Source: Tetrastigma voinierianum (Eukaryota > Streptophyta > Magnoliopsida > Vitales > Vitaceae). From it: a stretch of 64,000 nucleotides of DNA. The first letter of the stretch is position 1. Each line of letters begins with the position of its first letter. The notes below the pieces were generated by a model. It was not told where the DNA came from. It was given only the letters and a program-made list of their open reading frames with translations, and did no database searches. The position numbers and the translations under genes were made by a program. Below, piece by piece: positions 34,409 through 47,920 of this stretch. The stretch spans positions 62,001 through 126,000 of the forward strand of contig JAEQBH010004103.1 in NCBI GenBank assembly GCA_016808115.1, in the 5' to 3' direction.

Positions 34409-35880
34409 GTTTTCACCACTTTCTTTCTATCTGACTTCTTGTTCTATCTCATTCTTTCCCACTTAGATTGGTGATCTATTCATTTTACTGCATGGGGGTT
34501 TGTCGTGTCATCCCTTCACTCATTCCATCGACATTTATTCAGAGACTTTTAGTTTGAGAGACTTATGTCATTTCATAGGAGTTGTTTTATTGTACCTTCA
34601 CACTTGGAGATATGTTCATTTATTATCATATTGGTTTGCCTCTCATTGTTTAATTCAGTCTATGCGCAAAAAAATAATAATAAAGTAAAAATAAAAATAA
34701 ATAAATAAATGCGCACATGTATTTATTCAGTATCAGTGTTCCTTGTGTACATATATGGATTTATGAGGATCATTGTTTTGAGTGTATGTATTACTTTTGG
34801 GAGTTTGTATGTGAGCTTCCCGAGATCCCAGTATCATGTGCTTACTTTGAGATTTTATTAGTAGTATGTGAGATGACTAATCCTCTCCTAGGGCTTCGAG
34901 TCAGTGTCATATTCATCATCCCATTTGTCGACGACATGTCTTCCCTATGTAGTGATTTGTGTAGATTTATCATATCATCATCAGTTTTTTCCTTACTGTT
35001 ATTTATCTTCTTGATTCAATACCTCTCATTTTCACATTTATCACCCTTATATGTTTATTGATTTCGAGTTTGATGTTTCACTCTACATCCTTTTCCTTTT
35101 ACCTATCTCACCACATGTTACACTTTTTGCATTACATCATTAATAACACTTCCATTGGATATTATTGTCATGGCTCAAAACCAGACCTTATCATAACAAT
35201 ATATACTATGAAGACTGGAGTTTAGTCATTTGATTAATTGAAACAAGTTTCCATATATTTATTTTATATCACTAAACCTACATTCTAGTCCTATATCTTC
35301 ATAAAGTTATACAAGATAATGGATTTAACATTTCTTTAATATCTAACAGTTAATTATTTAGACTTAATTAATCTGGTTTTCATCTTATGACTTTTACAAG
35401 AATCTTAAAAAAATTGGATCAAATTACAAAATTCAGTTCTATGAAGATGACCAAAGTTCTTATTATTCAGAGATCATGGTTGGCTGATTCTCGACATCCA
35501 TACTAGGGCATATCTATATTGAGATCAATCAGTTGTTTAATTGTGTAGCGGATTCTTATAAGTGTTGACCAGGTGATATTTGAGTTTATCACATGCGTGG
35601 ATGACATACATGTATTCATGAGCCTCATATCTTCAAGATCTTCAAATTGTTTGTTTTGTTTATACAATCATTATCCAGAAGGTGAATCTTGTTATGTATT
35701 TTCAAATTTTTATCATATTTGTGAAAATTTTACCTCAAGTATCTCCATATGCGGGATCTAATTTGGAGACCAGTGGTTTATTAATAGTTCTAACTAAGAA
35801 CCTTGAAGTATGTGTATTGTTTTTGACTTGTCATTTCTATTGAATGTAAGTACCTCTACTTTCGCCTTTACTATCTTTGG
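34409..35880 (+). other. Tat 3' region, noncoding
   Basis: No recognisable protein on either strand. Short plus-strand ORFs (34500-34688, 34717-35061, 35573-35761) are hydrophobic or T-rich chance frames. By position between the integrase remnant and the tandem array this is probably the long 3' untranslated region of the Tat element. Confidence 0.45.
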
Positions 35881-35899
35881 ATCAGTTCAACCGTCTTCT

Positions 35900-37250
35900 A
35901 TATCAACAGCGTTCAAACTTGCTATATGAATCCCGAAGTTGAACTTCATACATCACATTGCCCTTCACAGTTAGGCGTTCAAACCGTCTTACGCATATCG
36001 GGCGTTGGAACCGCCTTCATATGGATAAGATGTTCAGACTTCATCTGTATCACATTTGCTAGCACCGCAATTAGACGTTCAAACTTCGCCTTCATATGGA
36101 TCAGGTTAGACTTCGCTTTCATATGGATCAGATATTTAGACTTCATCTATATCACATTTTCTAGCACCGCAGTTTAGCCGTTCAGACTTCGTCTTCTACA
36201 TATCAAGCATTCAAACTTCGCCTTTATATGGATCAGATGTTCATACTTCATCTGCATCACATTTGCTAGCACGACAGATCAAACATTCAGGCTTCGTCTT
36301 CTGCATATCAAGCATTCAGACTTCGTCTTCTGCATATCAGGCATTCAGACTTCGCCTTCATATGGATCAGATGTTCAGACTTCATTTGAATCACATGTGC
36401 TAGCACCGCGGTTGAGACGTTTAGACTTCATCTTCTGCAGATCGAGAGTTCAGACTTTGCTTTCATATGGATCATATGTTCAAACTTCATCACGTCACAT
36501 TTGCTAACACAGCAGATCAGGCATTCAGACTTCGTCTTCTGCATATCAGGCATTCAGACTTCGCCTTCATATGGATCAGATGTTCAAACTTCATCCACAT
36601 CTCATGTGCTAGCACCGTAGTTAAAACATTCGGACTTCGTCTTCTCCATATCAGGAGTTCAGACTTCGCCTTCATATGGATCAAATGTTCAAACTTCATC
36701 TGCATCACATTTGCTAGCCAAATCAAGCATTCAGTCTTCGTCTTCTCCATATCAGGTGTTCAGACTTCGCCTTCATATGGATCAGATGTTCAGACTTCAT
36801 CTGCATCACATGTGCTAGAACCGCAGTTTAGAAATTCAGACTTCGTCTTCTACAAATCTAGCGTTCAGACTTCACCTTCATATGGATCAGATTTTAGATA
36901 ATATGCATCATGTGCCGCACCCACCGGTTGAGGCGTTAGGACCGTCTTCTGCATGCTCGGGCGTTATGACTTTGCCTTCCGCTATGGATCAGATATTCGA
37001 ACTATCTGTATCACATGTGCTGCCGCCGCGATTAGAGCGGTCGAGACCGTCTTCTATTATTGAAGTTAGGCTTGACTTTCATATGGATCGGATGTTATGC
37101 CGTCGTATCATTTTCTAGCACCCTTGATTAGGCGTTCGAGACTTAGTCTTACAGTATCAGGCGTTTAAACTTCGCATTTACCTTCTACCTCTTGAATAAA
37201 GGCGTTTAAGCTTTGCCTTTGTGTTTCCTCGTTTCAAGCCAGACATTCTG
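35900..37250 (+). repeat. About 103-bp tandem array in the Tat 3' region
   Basis: The marker catatggatcagatgttcagac recurs near 36014, 36119, 36222, 36357, 36464, 36566, 36669, 36770, 36868, 36968 and 37078, giving spacings close to 103 bp (one of 135) and about eleven units. Each unit contains an inner repeat, cagacttcgtcttctgcat and cagacttcgccttcatatg, pointing to growth from a unit of roughly 30 bp. Tandem repeats before the 3' LTR are known in Tat/Ogre elements and can seed satellites. The ORF at 36467-36901 is a repeat artefact. Confidence 0.85.
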
Positions 37251-37763
37251 ATGCCTTCACCATAGTTCAGACTCTTAGATTTCGTCTTTATCAGAGATAT
37301 TGCTACCAATATTCATGATTGTTATCATCGCACACTTTGATCACATGGTTTATTTCGGTTGTCGTATTCTCCACTTACTAGCTCATGAGTTTGTCCATGT
37401 GGTGTTGGTGCTACTCTAAGTACACATGACCATTCTATCACCCATGGGCCGACCGATTTTAGCTTGTTTCAGGTTTCAATATAAGTTTCACCTTTGGGAG
37501 GACCTCCTTAGAGAGAGTTTGGATCTATGTCATGACTGTGTTGGCCTCCAGGTTGTTTTATCCTTTTGTAGTTTGCTTTTGATGTTTTTTTTTAGAACTA
37601 CTTTTAGCTACTTGAGTTTGAAAGTTAGTATTCTTTTATGGACACTTTTGGGAGTCTCATTTATTATTCAATAGAGTTTATCTTAGTTTACTCCTTCAGC
37701 GCTTTTCACTTAATTCCACTATTCATTCATTATCTTCATGAGCTACAGTAAGATGGGCGTATT
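37251..37763 (+). other. Tat 3' end with polypurine-like tract
   Basis: Noncoding sequence leading into the LTR. The last bases, agtaagatgggcgtatt at 37747-37763, resemble the purine-rich priming tract of Tat elements. The ORF at 37426-37674 has no domain. Confidence 0.45.
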
Positions 37764-40533
37764 TGTAAACCCAAAATTTGATCACGCATTATTATTATTA
37801 TTTTCTTTCTTTTTAATTTTATTTTATTAATATTATTTTATTATTATTATTAATTTTTCTACTCCCCTATTTTCTTTCTCCACCCATCCCCTATAAACCT
37901 AACCTAACCTAATCCCCTCTCTCTCTCTCTCCCTTCTCTCTTTGGAAACCCAACCGGGTCCCTTCTTAGCCCCCTCCCCCTTTTTTGTGATTTTTTTTTT
38001 CCTCTTCTCCTTCTTTTTCTTCCTCCTCTTCTCCTTCTCTTCTTCTTTTCTTTCTTTTCCTTTCAACTATATTGGGACACGAAGACTTCATTTTCTTTCA
38101 ATCTTCTTCCAAACTCTAGCAAATCTAAGGTAAACATCAAAAGAAAAACTCACATTTTCTATTTCTTTCCTTCTTTTTTTTTCCTTTCTTTTTATTTCTT
38201 CCTTCCTTTGTGATGTAAAAGACTCATACCTTCTTTATTTATTTTTTATTTTTTTCTTATTTTGTAAACATCCATTACACATTTTCTTTAACATAAAATT
38301 CACATATGTGTATATTTGTGGGATTTGATTTTTCTTTTATGGGCATGTGATTTATGTATGTTGATATGAAAAATTGTGTTAATTGAAACTTATGTAATTA
38401 GCTTGAATTTTGCATTTTTATCTTGCTTTGTGTGTTGGCTTTAATTTTGTGTTATTTATGTGTAATTTTTTTTTTTGTTAATAATGGCTTAAAAAAATTT
38501 GCATAGACTTTAGGTTGTCAAATATTAAATTATAAGTTTTTTTAGATGTAATTTAGACTTTAATATGTTAAATTGGTCTTGAATAATGGAAAATTAAATT
38601 TTGTAATATTTGAATTTGCCCTAAGTTATCACTTTTAGAATTATTAATTGACATAATATTTATTTAATTTAGTATGATTAAATGTTATAATTTTATTTTG
38701 AATTAGGGTTAAATTATTAAATATTTAAATTGAGCTTGTTAATTGCTAGAAAATTTTGCTTGTTATTGAAATTTATAAATTCGGTTCATATATTGATTAG
38801 TAATTTGGAGTTGTGGACTTATATTGAATGAAATTCATTAATTAGTATGAAATTTGTATTAGTGGAATTTATCAAATTGTATATGTATATTAATCACTAA
38901 TTTGAGGCCCATGAGGCTTTATAATGATAATAACTTATACATTAATTTTAGGTACCGTTAGTACAGGCTCGGCAGATTAGTTTAAACTCAACACTTAGGC
39001 CAACATATTGGGCCTAACCCCGTGTTAATTAAAACAACATCTTTAGGCCCATCAAATTGGTTAAATTAACATATTAAACTATTTCGTTAATCTAAACTCA
39101 GGCATCTTGGGCTCATCAAATCAGGCCTAACTTATTAATTAAAGTCACAACACTTAGGCCCAATATAATGAACCCAACCATTAGTCTAAGTTCAGCGTAC
39201 TTGTGTGTCGATTAAGGTTCAATGGGTGGTTGGCGGCTACTTAGGTTAGCATCTTATTCCGATTTATTACAACCCATTTGCTAGCACAGCTAGGTGAGTC
39301 CCAACTTCATTTATTTAGCCCTTAAGTTAGTTTGCCGACCGATTTAGGTCATTAAACTAGTGCTTTAGCGTAATTATGATCTGGCTCTTTAATCCGTCAA
39401 ATTTCCACCCTTAATTTATTCAATTTCTCATTTTCTAAAATTCATTTTTTTCGATTTAATCTTAAAATTCAAGTCTTCCAAAAATTCAAGTACTAAATTT
39501 TAATTCCTCATTTTTTAAAACTTAAATATCCAATTTTCAAAAATTTAAATTCACATTTTCTCATCTTCTAAAATTCAATTTTTCAACTCTAAAATTAAAT
39601 CCCTTTAATTTTCAATTTCAATTTTTTTTTCCTAGTTTTCATTTTTTTCCAATTTACAAAATTCTTAATTTCAAAAATTTAAGTGTCATAATCTAAAAAT
39701 TTGAAGTCTCATAATTTCTGATTTCAAATTTCAAAGTTTCCAATTTCAAATTTACAATTTCCCAATCCCAAAATTCAAAGTTTCATAATTTAAAAATTCA
39801 AATATCTCAATTACTAATTTCAAATTTCTAAATTCAAAATCTCAAATTTATAAAATTCAAGTTCTTAGTTTAAAAATTCAATTCCAAAATCTCAATTCAA
39901 ACTACTCTTGAGCTTGAATTTATTTTAAAAAATTACCGATTTCAAAATTTGGCTGATTTTGAAAACGATTTAGTCGGTTTGAAAATTTGGCTTAGCATGA
40001 TTAATTACATAGATCTATAAAATGAGAGTCTTGTTAAGTTAATTTATTATAGCATATAAATGGGCTTGGGTGGGACACGACATCTCATGTATCCTTTATT
40101 AAACAACCTTGACACTGGATGTACAATTTGTTTTTATAATTTGATCATGAATAATTTCATATTTTTTATTGTACTAACATTGTTTTCTATTGATAATGCT
40201 TATAATGTGTCGTCAAGGTACATATTCTTTCCTATTTGTTTATTTTATTTATTTATTTGTTTGTTAATGTTTTAATATACACTTATATAATTATGAGAGA
40301 TAATTTTTTATATCTATTAGTTAATCAATCAATTGTCATAGCTTCCATAATCGGATTAGTAGAGACCCGACTTTAGGGGCTTAGAAGGATGTTACGGCTC
40401 ATTCTGATGCGCTACCCGATAGAGTGTGACATAAATTTGGACTCGATTTCGTAGACATGTATTTTCTAAACAATGAGTTATACTAGGGTTTTTATTTCTT
40501 ATTTTATTTTCCCTTAAAAAAAATACTAAAATA
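37764..40533 (+). repeat. Tat-type LTR, copy 1
   Basis: Starts TGTAAACCCAAAATTTGATC after the polypurine-like tract and ends just before a primer-binding site. From 38087 on it aligns with 44404-46830, and its end also with 56560-57300. It contains a TATA-like ctataaa at 37891, a CT-rich leader (37915-38060) and a long AT-rich part with repeated aaaattcaa/tttcaaa words (39420-39910). The shared mark near the end is a segment with acccgactttaggggcttag (40365). Being followed by a primer-binding site while preceded by a 3' region implies either a tandem element or recombination. Confidence 0.7.
37885..37932 (+). promoter_or_regulatory. Candidate LTR promoter
   Basis: A TATA-like ctataaa at 37891-37897 is followed about 25 bp later by a run of ct dinucleotides (37916-37933), an arrangement common at transcription starts in plant LTRs. 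This is based on position and motif only. Confidence 0.35.
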
Positions 40534-40535
40534 AG

Positions 40536-40545
40536 TGACGACTCC
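40536..40545 (+). other. Tat primer-binding site, copy 1
   Basis: tgacgactcc corresponds to tggcgactcc, the usual start of the tRNA-Arg-type primer-binding site in Tat/Ogre elements. Equivalent sites follow the other two LTR copies at 46831 (tggtgagcta, decayed) and 57303 (tggcgattcc). Confidence 0.6.
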
Positions 40546-40595
40546 AAAACCATTTTTTTAAAATGGTTTTTTAAAGAAAAAAAACGAGTCTCACC

Positions 40596-42759
40596 TGTAA
40601 GACCCGAGAAAATTCCAATTTCTGGAAAAATGGCAAAATCGTAATTTCGGTAAAAATCCAAAATTTTCTAGATCTCGGATTACAAAACGAACTTCACCGT
40701 TGGAATCATATCGCAAAATCTAGCTAACATGTCGAATTTCGTCGAATTAGGAGCCAGGTTAGATTTGCACGCTTTTCGAAAACGTCGTGTAGGATACATC
40801 TTGGAAATTTAGTGGCCCTGATGTCTTCGCGATGTCAGCTCAGGTCGGTCGACTTGAGCTCGAGGGGTGGGACAGCGTTGGCCGCGTGGCGTGATGTAGG
40901 TGGATAGAAAAGTCATGGTGGGTAGGTTGGTGGATAGGAAATCCTTTTGTGCGATGAGGTATGGACATGTGGCAATGTGAGACAAAAGGATTTTCTTCTC
41001 GATTTGGCTCAGACGTGCGATGAGTGAGGAGAAGTTCGATTTTGCAAAAATGGTGGATTTTTAGAGAGAGGTGCAACTACTCTCTAAGTTCGAGGTGTTG
41101 GACCCAGTGGGATCGCTTGGACCAAGAAGCGAGCGGTTCTACACATCGAGGACTGCGTGGGCACGTTTCGGGAGTTTTCGACAAACTCGTGAGGTGAGGT
41201 TTCATCTACTTGTTTTACTCTTGATTTAAGAGCTTTGTTGATGTTTTGGTTGGCTTGAGGCCTTGAACGACCGTTTGATCGATCCCGAATCTTGGGCCGT
41301 TGTGAGGTATAAACCCACGTTATGCGATCTATGCAGTCTTATGGGTTGTTTTGGGTGTTTGTGTTTTAATTGTAAACAAATTGTATTGTGATGTGTATGA
41401 GGCCGGAAATGGCTGTAAATTCGGATTCTAAGTGGAGCCGTGTTGGGTGATTGGCCCAGTGAAAATGGCAGGGTTTCAACATTCATGTGAATAGTGTTCA
41501 CGAAATATTTTGTGAGAAAATGTGTTTGGTTGAGTGATTCAAATTAAATTGCTCGTGTACGTTAATTAGCCACGCGAGCTAATTTTTGTGTAATGGATTG
41601 AGAAATTGTTTAAGAGAATGGCTTGAGTTGTATAGGAAATTGAATAAGTTAATACATGATTTTAAATGTGTTAACAAAATGACATAATTATATAAATTGT
41701 AATTGTGTTTGTAGGCCATTGGAGATGATAATGTGAATTGCTTTCAGTGAAATTTAATTTGGGTAATGGTTGATGATAATTGAATGACATGTGTTGTGAG
41801 TGCAAAATTGGGAATGTTGCGTATTGGTATAAAATGATTGAAAAGGCACAATGCATTTTCATATGCATAGGGGTAACCTAGAAATTAGGTGTGAGTGCGT
41901 GACATGAATTTTACGAAAAACAAACATGGTTGCGAAAGGAATTTAGCGTGATGATTTTCAGGAGAATGGGTTGGGAGGCGATCCAGCGGATCATTTCGGA
42001 TGGGGACAATGGCCCATGAGAGTTCTCCAACACATTACGCCTCGGAGGCAGTCCATATTTTACCGATATTCGGTAGTGTATTTTCAAGAATAACAAGTTT
42101 TGTTTTGAAAATTGTATTTTTCTCATACATGGCTTAGGCAAGTGTGAGGGAGTTAGTGAGGACTCGAGACATGAGAATGGGCATGTAGACATTCAAATAG
42201 GATCACGTATTTACTTGAGTGTGTGTTTAAATTGGGCGTGCGTATAAGCAGGTGAGGTAGCTTGTTTAGGGTGATTCCACTCTTTGTGCGATAGGCTCAA
42301 TACAATCGGGAATTATTTTTCGAGTGCGGGAGCGTTCGGAAGACGTTCATCTTAAAGGGTGATTTTGAAAGTCGGGTTATGGCTTTTATGGTTTTTGGTT
42401 TAATATGTATTAGAATTGTAGATTTTAATATGTATTTGTATTAAGAGTAATGTATAACTCTTGAAGCATGTAAAATATTTGGTTGGATATAAATTTGGTG
42501 AGTTGAACTATTGGAATATAGTTGGGTATATTTTGTGAGTATTGATGTTGGGGCCCAAGTGGCCATTATTTACTCACATTTAGACCTGATAATTAAATGT
42601 TTGTTTGGACGGGTTTGTATTTGGGTGTTTCCCACGTCTCTGAATGGGGCTGTTTCGATTTTACGTGGTGGTGTCGGGTAACTTGAACATCCAGTAGCTT
42701 ATTCAGCGGGTTGTGGGTTGTCTGACAGACACCCGAATTGGGCGATCATCCTGTGAATG
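40596..42759 (+). mobile_element. LTR-like insertion in the first duplication copy
   Basis: Absent from the second copy of the tandem duplication, where a 140-bp stretch (46868-47008) stands in its place. It begins TGTAAGACCCGAGAAAATTCC, a typical LTR start, and its first 250 bp are related to 61504-61750 and, in reverse, to parts of elements A and C. No internal coding region is seen; minus-strand ORFs (40840-41076, 41226-41501, 41911-42192) have no domain. No clean CA end or target duplication was found, so the insertion was accompanied by a deletion or has lost its end. Confidence 0.6.
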
Positions 42760-43319
42760 CCTTTTATATCTTGCTCTCACTCTTACCCTATAAATTTATA
42801 ATATCATCTCAGGCTCCCAGGTGTCTTTATTGGATGAGCCCATAAAAATTAAAATACTAAAAAATAATAAAAATAAAATGACACATTGAAATGGATACAC
42901 CAATGTCTTTATCATTTGAATCGTTACCTACGCGCAATTAACATCGCACTTGAGGTGATAAAAAAGCGAGCTGGCATATCGAACGACAATAAAAATACGA
43001 AAAAAAAAAAAGAAATTTAAAACCTGGAATCGACACTATTGAAAAATTGATAAAGAGATATAGATGAGTAATTTTAAGCCAATAATTATCAAAAAAATCA
43101 TCTCTTATTTCTTAATAAAAAGGGCTAGAGAAAATGAAGGTGGTTAGGGTTTTGAGAGAAAATTAGTATTTTTTTTTAATTTATTATTTTATATCTTATT
43201 TTAATTAATTTTAAGTTATAATACATTATTCTATTTTATTTTATTAAAATTAAAATATTTTACTTACAATTTAATAAATTGTTATTGTATTGGATAACCT
43301 GTCCCTTTCCTATTAGCTA

Positions 43320-44072
43320 TGCAAGGACAAAAATCGTTTATTCGGCCGATTTTTGGCGAAAAATCAGTTTTGGTTGGGTTAAACGATTTTAGGAAAAATC
43401 AGGTAAAATTCGGAGAAAAATCGCCGATTTTTCCTGGAAAAAAAATTTTCTGATTTTTTCCCTGGCTCCAAAAATATGAAGAAAAATTGTTTAAACGGGT
43501 TTGAGCCGACTAAAATCTTTGGAAGTAATAGCCTCCGTAACGAAACCATTGATTAACTTAATATATATAATCTGGCTTTTTTATATTCTCTCTTATTATT
43601 TATTTGTTCGTAATCATTTTTATAATAATATTTTATTTTATTTTATTTTTATTTTACGTATAACCTTATAATATTTTAAATCAAATATTAATTTGAAAAG
43701 GAAAAGAAATAAAATAATATCATTTAAAAATTTAAAATTATAATATATAATATTTTGAATCTCGCCATTATCTACGTAATATTTATAATAATAAACGAAT
43801 AAATAATATATAACTCTTGTGTAATATCCGAATAATTTATTAAATGCCGCAATATTTAATTTAATAATCTGTCAAATTTGATTTTTTAATCTACCTTAAT
43901 TAAGATAAGAATCATTTCTCATAATCTATATAATTTAAAATATGAAAAATTTAATACTTGGAGTATTTTGTAAAAATATCGTGGATATTTTGATATTCGA
44001 TGTTATAAAATCACAATTATCGATATATAAAGTATCTGGAGATATTTTGATCCTTATTTGTAATACATGATG
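43320..44072. mobile_element. Insertion of about 750 bp in duplication unit 1
   Basis: Unit 2 reads straight through here (gagctatgggtaatt at 47565), so this segment was added after the duplication. Its ends are imperfect inverted repeats: aaggacaaaaatcg at the left and the reverse complement of aaggatcaaaatatc at the right. No ORF. It is probably a short non-autonomous DNA element; the superfamily is undetermined because the target duplication is not clean. Confidence 0.6.
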
Positions 44073-44400
44073 GGTAATTATTAATTAATTATACATTATT
44101 TTAAAAAATCATTTATCATGATAGTTGAATATAGTCAAATATTACATAGTTGAATATATTGATACAATCTCATACGTGTCTGTCGGCATCAATCACACGT
44201 AGGTGGTTGGTGTTTTTTACTTAATGAATAAGAAACCAAAATTGACTAAAAGAGATAAATACCATTATATATAAATATTATTATTTAAGGGTGCATTGGA
44301 TTATGATAATTAATTATCGAATCAAAAAGTCAAAGGGTATTGAATAATTTTTAAAGAGTCTATAATTGTGTATTTAAGATTTAAAAAAGTCTAGGTGGTA

Positions 44401-47400
44401 TTCATTTTCTCTCAATTTTCTTCCAAACTCTAAGCAATATAAGGTAAACATAAAAAAACACACATTTTCCATTTCTTTCCTTTTTCATTTTTTTCCTTTC
44501 TTTTTATTTCTTCCTTCCTTTGTGATGTAAAAGACTCCTACCTTATTTTTTTATTTTTTATTTTTTTCTTATTTTGTCAATACCTATTACACATTTTCTT
44601 TAATATAAAATTCACATATGTGTATATTTATGGGATTTTATTTTTTTTTATGAGCTATTATGTGATTTATGTATGTTGATATGAAAAATTATTGTTGATG
44701 AAACTTATGTAATTAGCTTGAATCTTGCATTTTTATCTTACTTTATTGTATTCGAGTTTAATTTTGTGTTATTTATGTGTAATTATATTTTTGTGTATTA
44801 ATAGTTAACTGAAAAAATTTGCATAGACTTTAGGTTGTCAAATATCAAATTATAAGTTTTTTTATATGTAATTTAGACTTTAATATCTAAAATTGGTCTT
44901 GAATAATGGAAAATTAAATTTTGTAATATTTGAATTTACCCTAAGTTATCACTTTTGGAATTATTAATTGACATAATTTTTGTTTAATTTAGCATGATTA
45001 AATGTTATAATTTTATTTTGAATTTGGGTTAAATTATTAAATATTTAAATTGGGTTTGTTAATTGCTAGAAAATTTTGCTTGTTATTGAAATTTATAAAT
45101 TTGGTTCATATATTGATTAGTAATTTGGAGTTGTGGACTTATATTGAATGAGATTTTTTTTTTTTTTTTTGAAAGAATATTGAATTAGATTTATTAATTA
45201 GTACGAAATTTGTATTGGTGGAATTTATCAAATTGGATATGTATATTAATCACTAATTTGATCTTTATGGACTTTTAATGATGATAAACATCTATTAATT
45301 TGAACCGTTAGTCTAGGTCCCGACATATTTAAAACCATTATTAGTTTAAAGCGAGCTACTTGTGACGTATTGGACAAAAATTCGTCGATCCCAGGCTCAG
45401 CGTCACTTGGCTTATCAAATTAGGCACAACTCATTAGTTAAAGTCTAACTTACTTAGGCCCAACATATTATACTCAACCCATTAGTTTAAACCCAACATA
45501 CTTAGGCCCATCAAATTGGAAACAACCCATTAGTTTTAAATCCCGACTTATTTAGGTTCAAGCGTCTTAAGCTCGATCTATTATTTCGACCTACTTGGAA
45601 ATAACTCATTTGGTCTAACTAATCTAGGCTCAACACCTTAAGTTAGTTTATCGACCCATTAAACTATTCGATCAAACCTTTGTACGCATTCTAATATTCT
45701 TAGCGATCAAATTTCCGCGTAATTTATTTAATTTCTCATTTTCTAAAATTCATTTTTCAATTTAATCTTAAATTCAAGTCTTCAAAATTCAAGTACTCAA
45801 TTTTCATTCCTCATTTTTAATTTAAATATTCAATTTTCCAAAAATTGGAATTCACATTTTCTCATCTTCTAAATTCAATTTTCAACTCTAAAAATTAAAT
45901 CCCTTAATTTTCAATTTCATTTTTTTTTCCTAGTTTTCAAATTTTCCAATTTACAAAATTCTCAATTTCAAAAATTTAAGTGTCATAATCTAAAAATTCA
46001 AAGTCTCATAATTTCCAATTTCAACTTTTAAAATTTCCAATTTCAAATTTACAATTTCCCAATAAAATTCAAAGTTTCATAATTTAAAATTTCAAATATA
46101 CCATTCTTAATTTTAATTTACAATTGAAAATCTCAAATTTATAAAATTCAAGTTCTTAATTTAAAAATTCATTCCAAAATCTGAATTCAAAGTTCTCAAA
46201 CTTCAAATTCATTTCAAAATTCTCAATTTCCAAATTTCAAACTTTCAATTTTCATACGAATTTGAATGGATTTTCAAAAATTTAAGCAATATGATTAATT
46301 ATATAGATCCTATAAAATGGAATATTGTGGAGTTAATTTCTGTAACATATAAATGAGTTTGGATGGGGTCCGACATCTTATGTATCCTTTATTAAATAAC
46401 CTTAACAATGGATGTACAATTTATTTTTATAATTCGATCATGAATAATTCAATATTTGTTATTGTACTAACATTGTTTTCTATTGATAGTGTTTATGATG
46501 TGTCGTTAAGGTACATATTCTTTCTTATTTGACTTTACTTGTTTATTTTATTTATTTGTTTGTTTATTGATATTTTGATGTACACCTATGTAATTATAAG
46601 AGATAATTTTGTATATCTATTAGTTAATGTCAAATCTGATGGTCGTAGAACCATGTCCAGTTAGTAGAGGCCGTATGAAACAAAGAGAGTCTTTACGGCT
46701 CATTTACAGTACATTCGATAGATAACATGACCTCCCAAATTTGACCTCGTTTTGTAGATATGTCTTTTCTAAACAACAAGTTGCATCAGGGTTTTTGGTT
46801 CTTATTTTGTTTAATAAAAAAAAGCTAAAATGGTGAGCTAAAAAATAATTTTAAAATGGTTTTTCAAAAGAAAAAAAGTTTCGCCCATTGAATAGGACAG
46901 CATGAAAAATACGGGTCCACACCCGGCTTTCTCTTTGTTTTCTTCCCCCTCTTACTCTCTCATATTCCCCTCGCAGAAGGCCCCCCTCCAAAAGTACACA
47001 CCTCTCTCCTTTTATATCTTGCTCTCACTCTTACCCTATAAATTTATAGTATCATCTCATGCTCCACCGTGTCTTTATTGGATGAGTCCATAAAAATTAA
47101 AATACTAAAAATTAATAAAAGTAAAAAGACACATTGAAAATTGGTCCGCAATATGCTTTCATTTGAATAGTTACCAAACACATAATTAAACGTCATAATA
47201 AGGTGATAAAAAACAAACTATTATATCAAAACGATGATGAAAATATGAAAAATAAATTAAAAACCTGGAACTATTTTATTGAAGAAAAAATAATTGATAT
47301 AAAAAAATATAAATGAGTGATTTTAAAAGTAAATGGTACTCGAAAAAAATTATCTCTCGTTTTTTAAGAAAAAGGGCTAGAGAAAATGAAGGTGGATAGG

Positions 47401-47920
47401 GTTTTGAGAGAAAATTAGTATTTTTTTAATTTATTATTTTATATCTTATTTTAATTAATTTTAAGTTATAATACATTATTTTATTTTATTTTATTTATAA
47501 TTAAAATACTTTAATTACAATTTAATAAATTGTTATTATTGGACCGACCTGACTTTTTCCAATGAGCTATGGGTAATTATTAATTTATTATACATTATTT
47601 TAAAAAGTCATTTATCATGATAGTTGAACAAAGTCAAATATTGCATAGTTGAATATATTAATACAATATCATACATATCCGTCGGCATCAATCACACGTA
47701 GGTGGTGGGTGTTTTTCACTTAATGAATAAGAAACCAAAATTGACTAAAGATAAATACCATTATATATAAATATTATTATTTAAGGGTGCATTGGATTAT
47801 GATAATTATTTATTGAATTAAAAGTTAAAAAATTGTTAAGATAACTTTTAAAGTCTCTGTTGTAATATTTACTTTTAACTTTAAGATTTAAAAAAGTCTA
47901 TAAAAAATAGGTGGTATTCA
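44401..47920 (+). repeat. Tandem segmental duplication, unit 2
   Basis: Contains the second copy of the Tat LTR end (to 46830), its primer-binding site (46831-46840), a leader reading gcatgaaaaatacgggtccac (46901 onward) and the segment 47009-47780 that equals 42760-44284. A 15-base T run near 45157-45171 is a private insertion. The right end lies inside a Harbinger-like element whose intact version continues to 49495. There is no gene; the ORF 46902-47093 is chance. Confidence 0.85.

Larger units (their letters stand above)
38087..44400 (+). repeat. Tandem segmental duplication, unit 1
   Basis: Collinear with 44401-47920. Unit 1 is 6.3 kb because it carries two later insertions (40596-42759 and about 43320-44072); without them it would be about 3.4 kb, matching unit 2 at 3.5 kb. 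The junction at 44401-44404 is ttca, which is present both at the left start (38087-38090) and at the right end (47917-47920), a 4-bp microhomology. Confidence 0.85.

Noticed and set aside
36467..36901. 144-codon plus-strand ORF with repeated SDFAFIWIR motif, resembling a repeat protein
   Set aside because: The protein repeat is simply the translation of the 103-bp DNA array; the frame is lost in other units.
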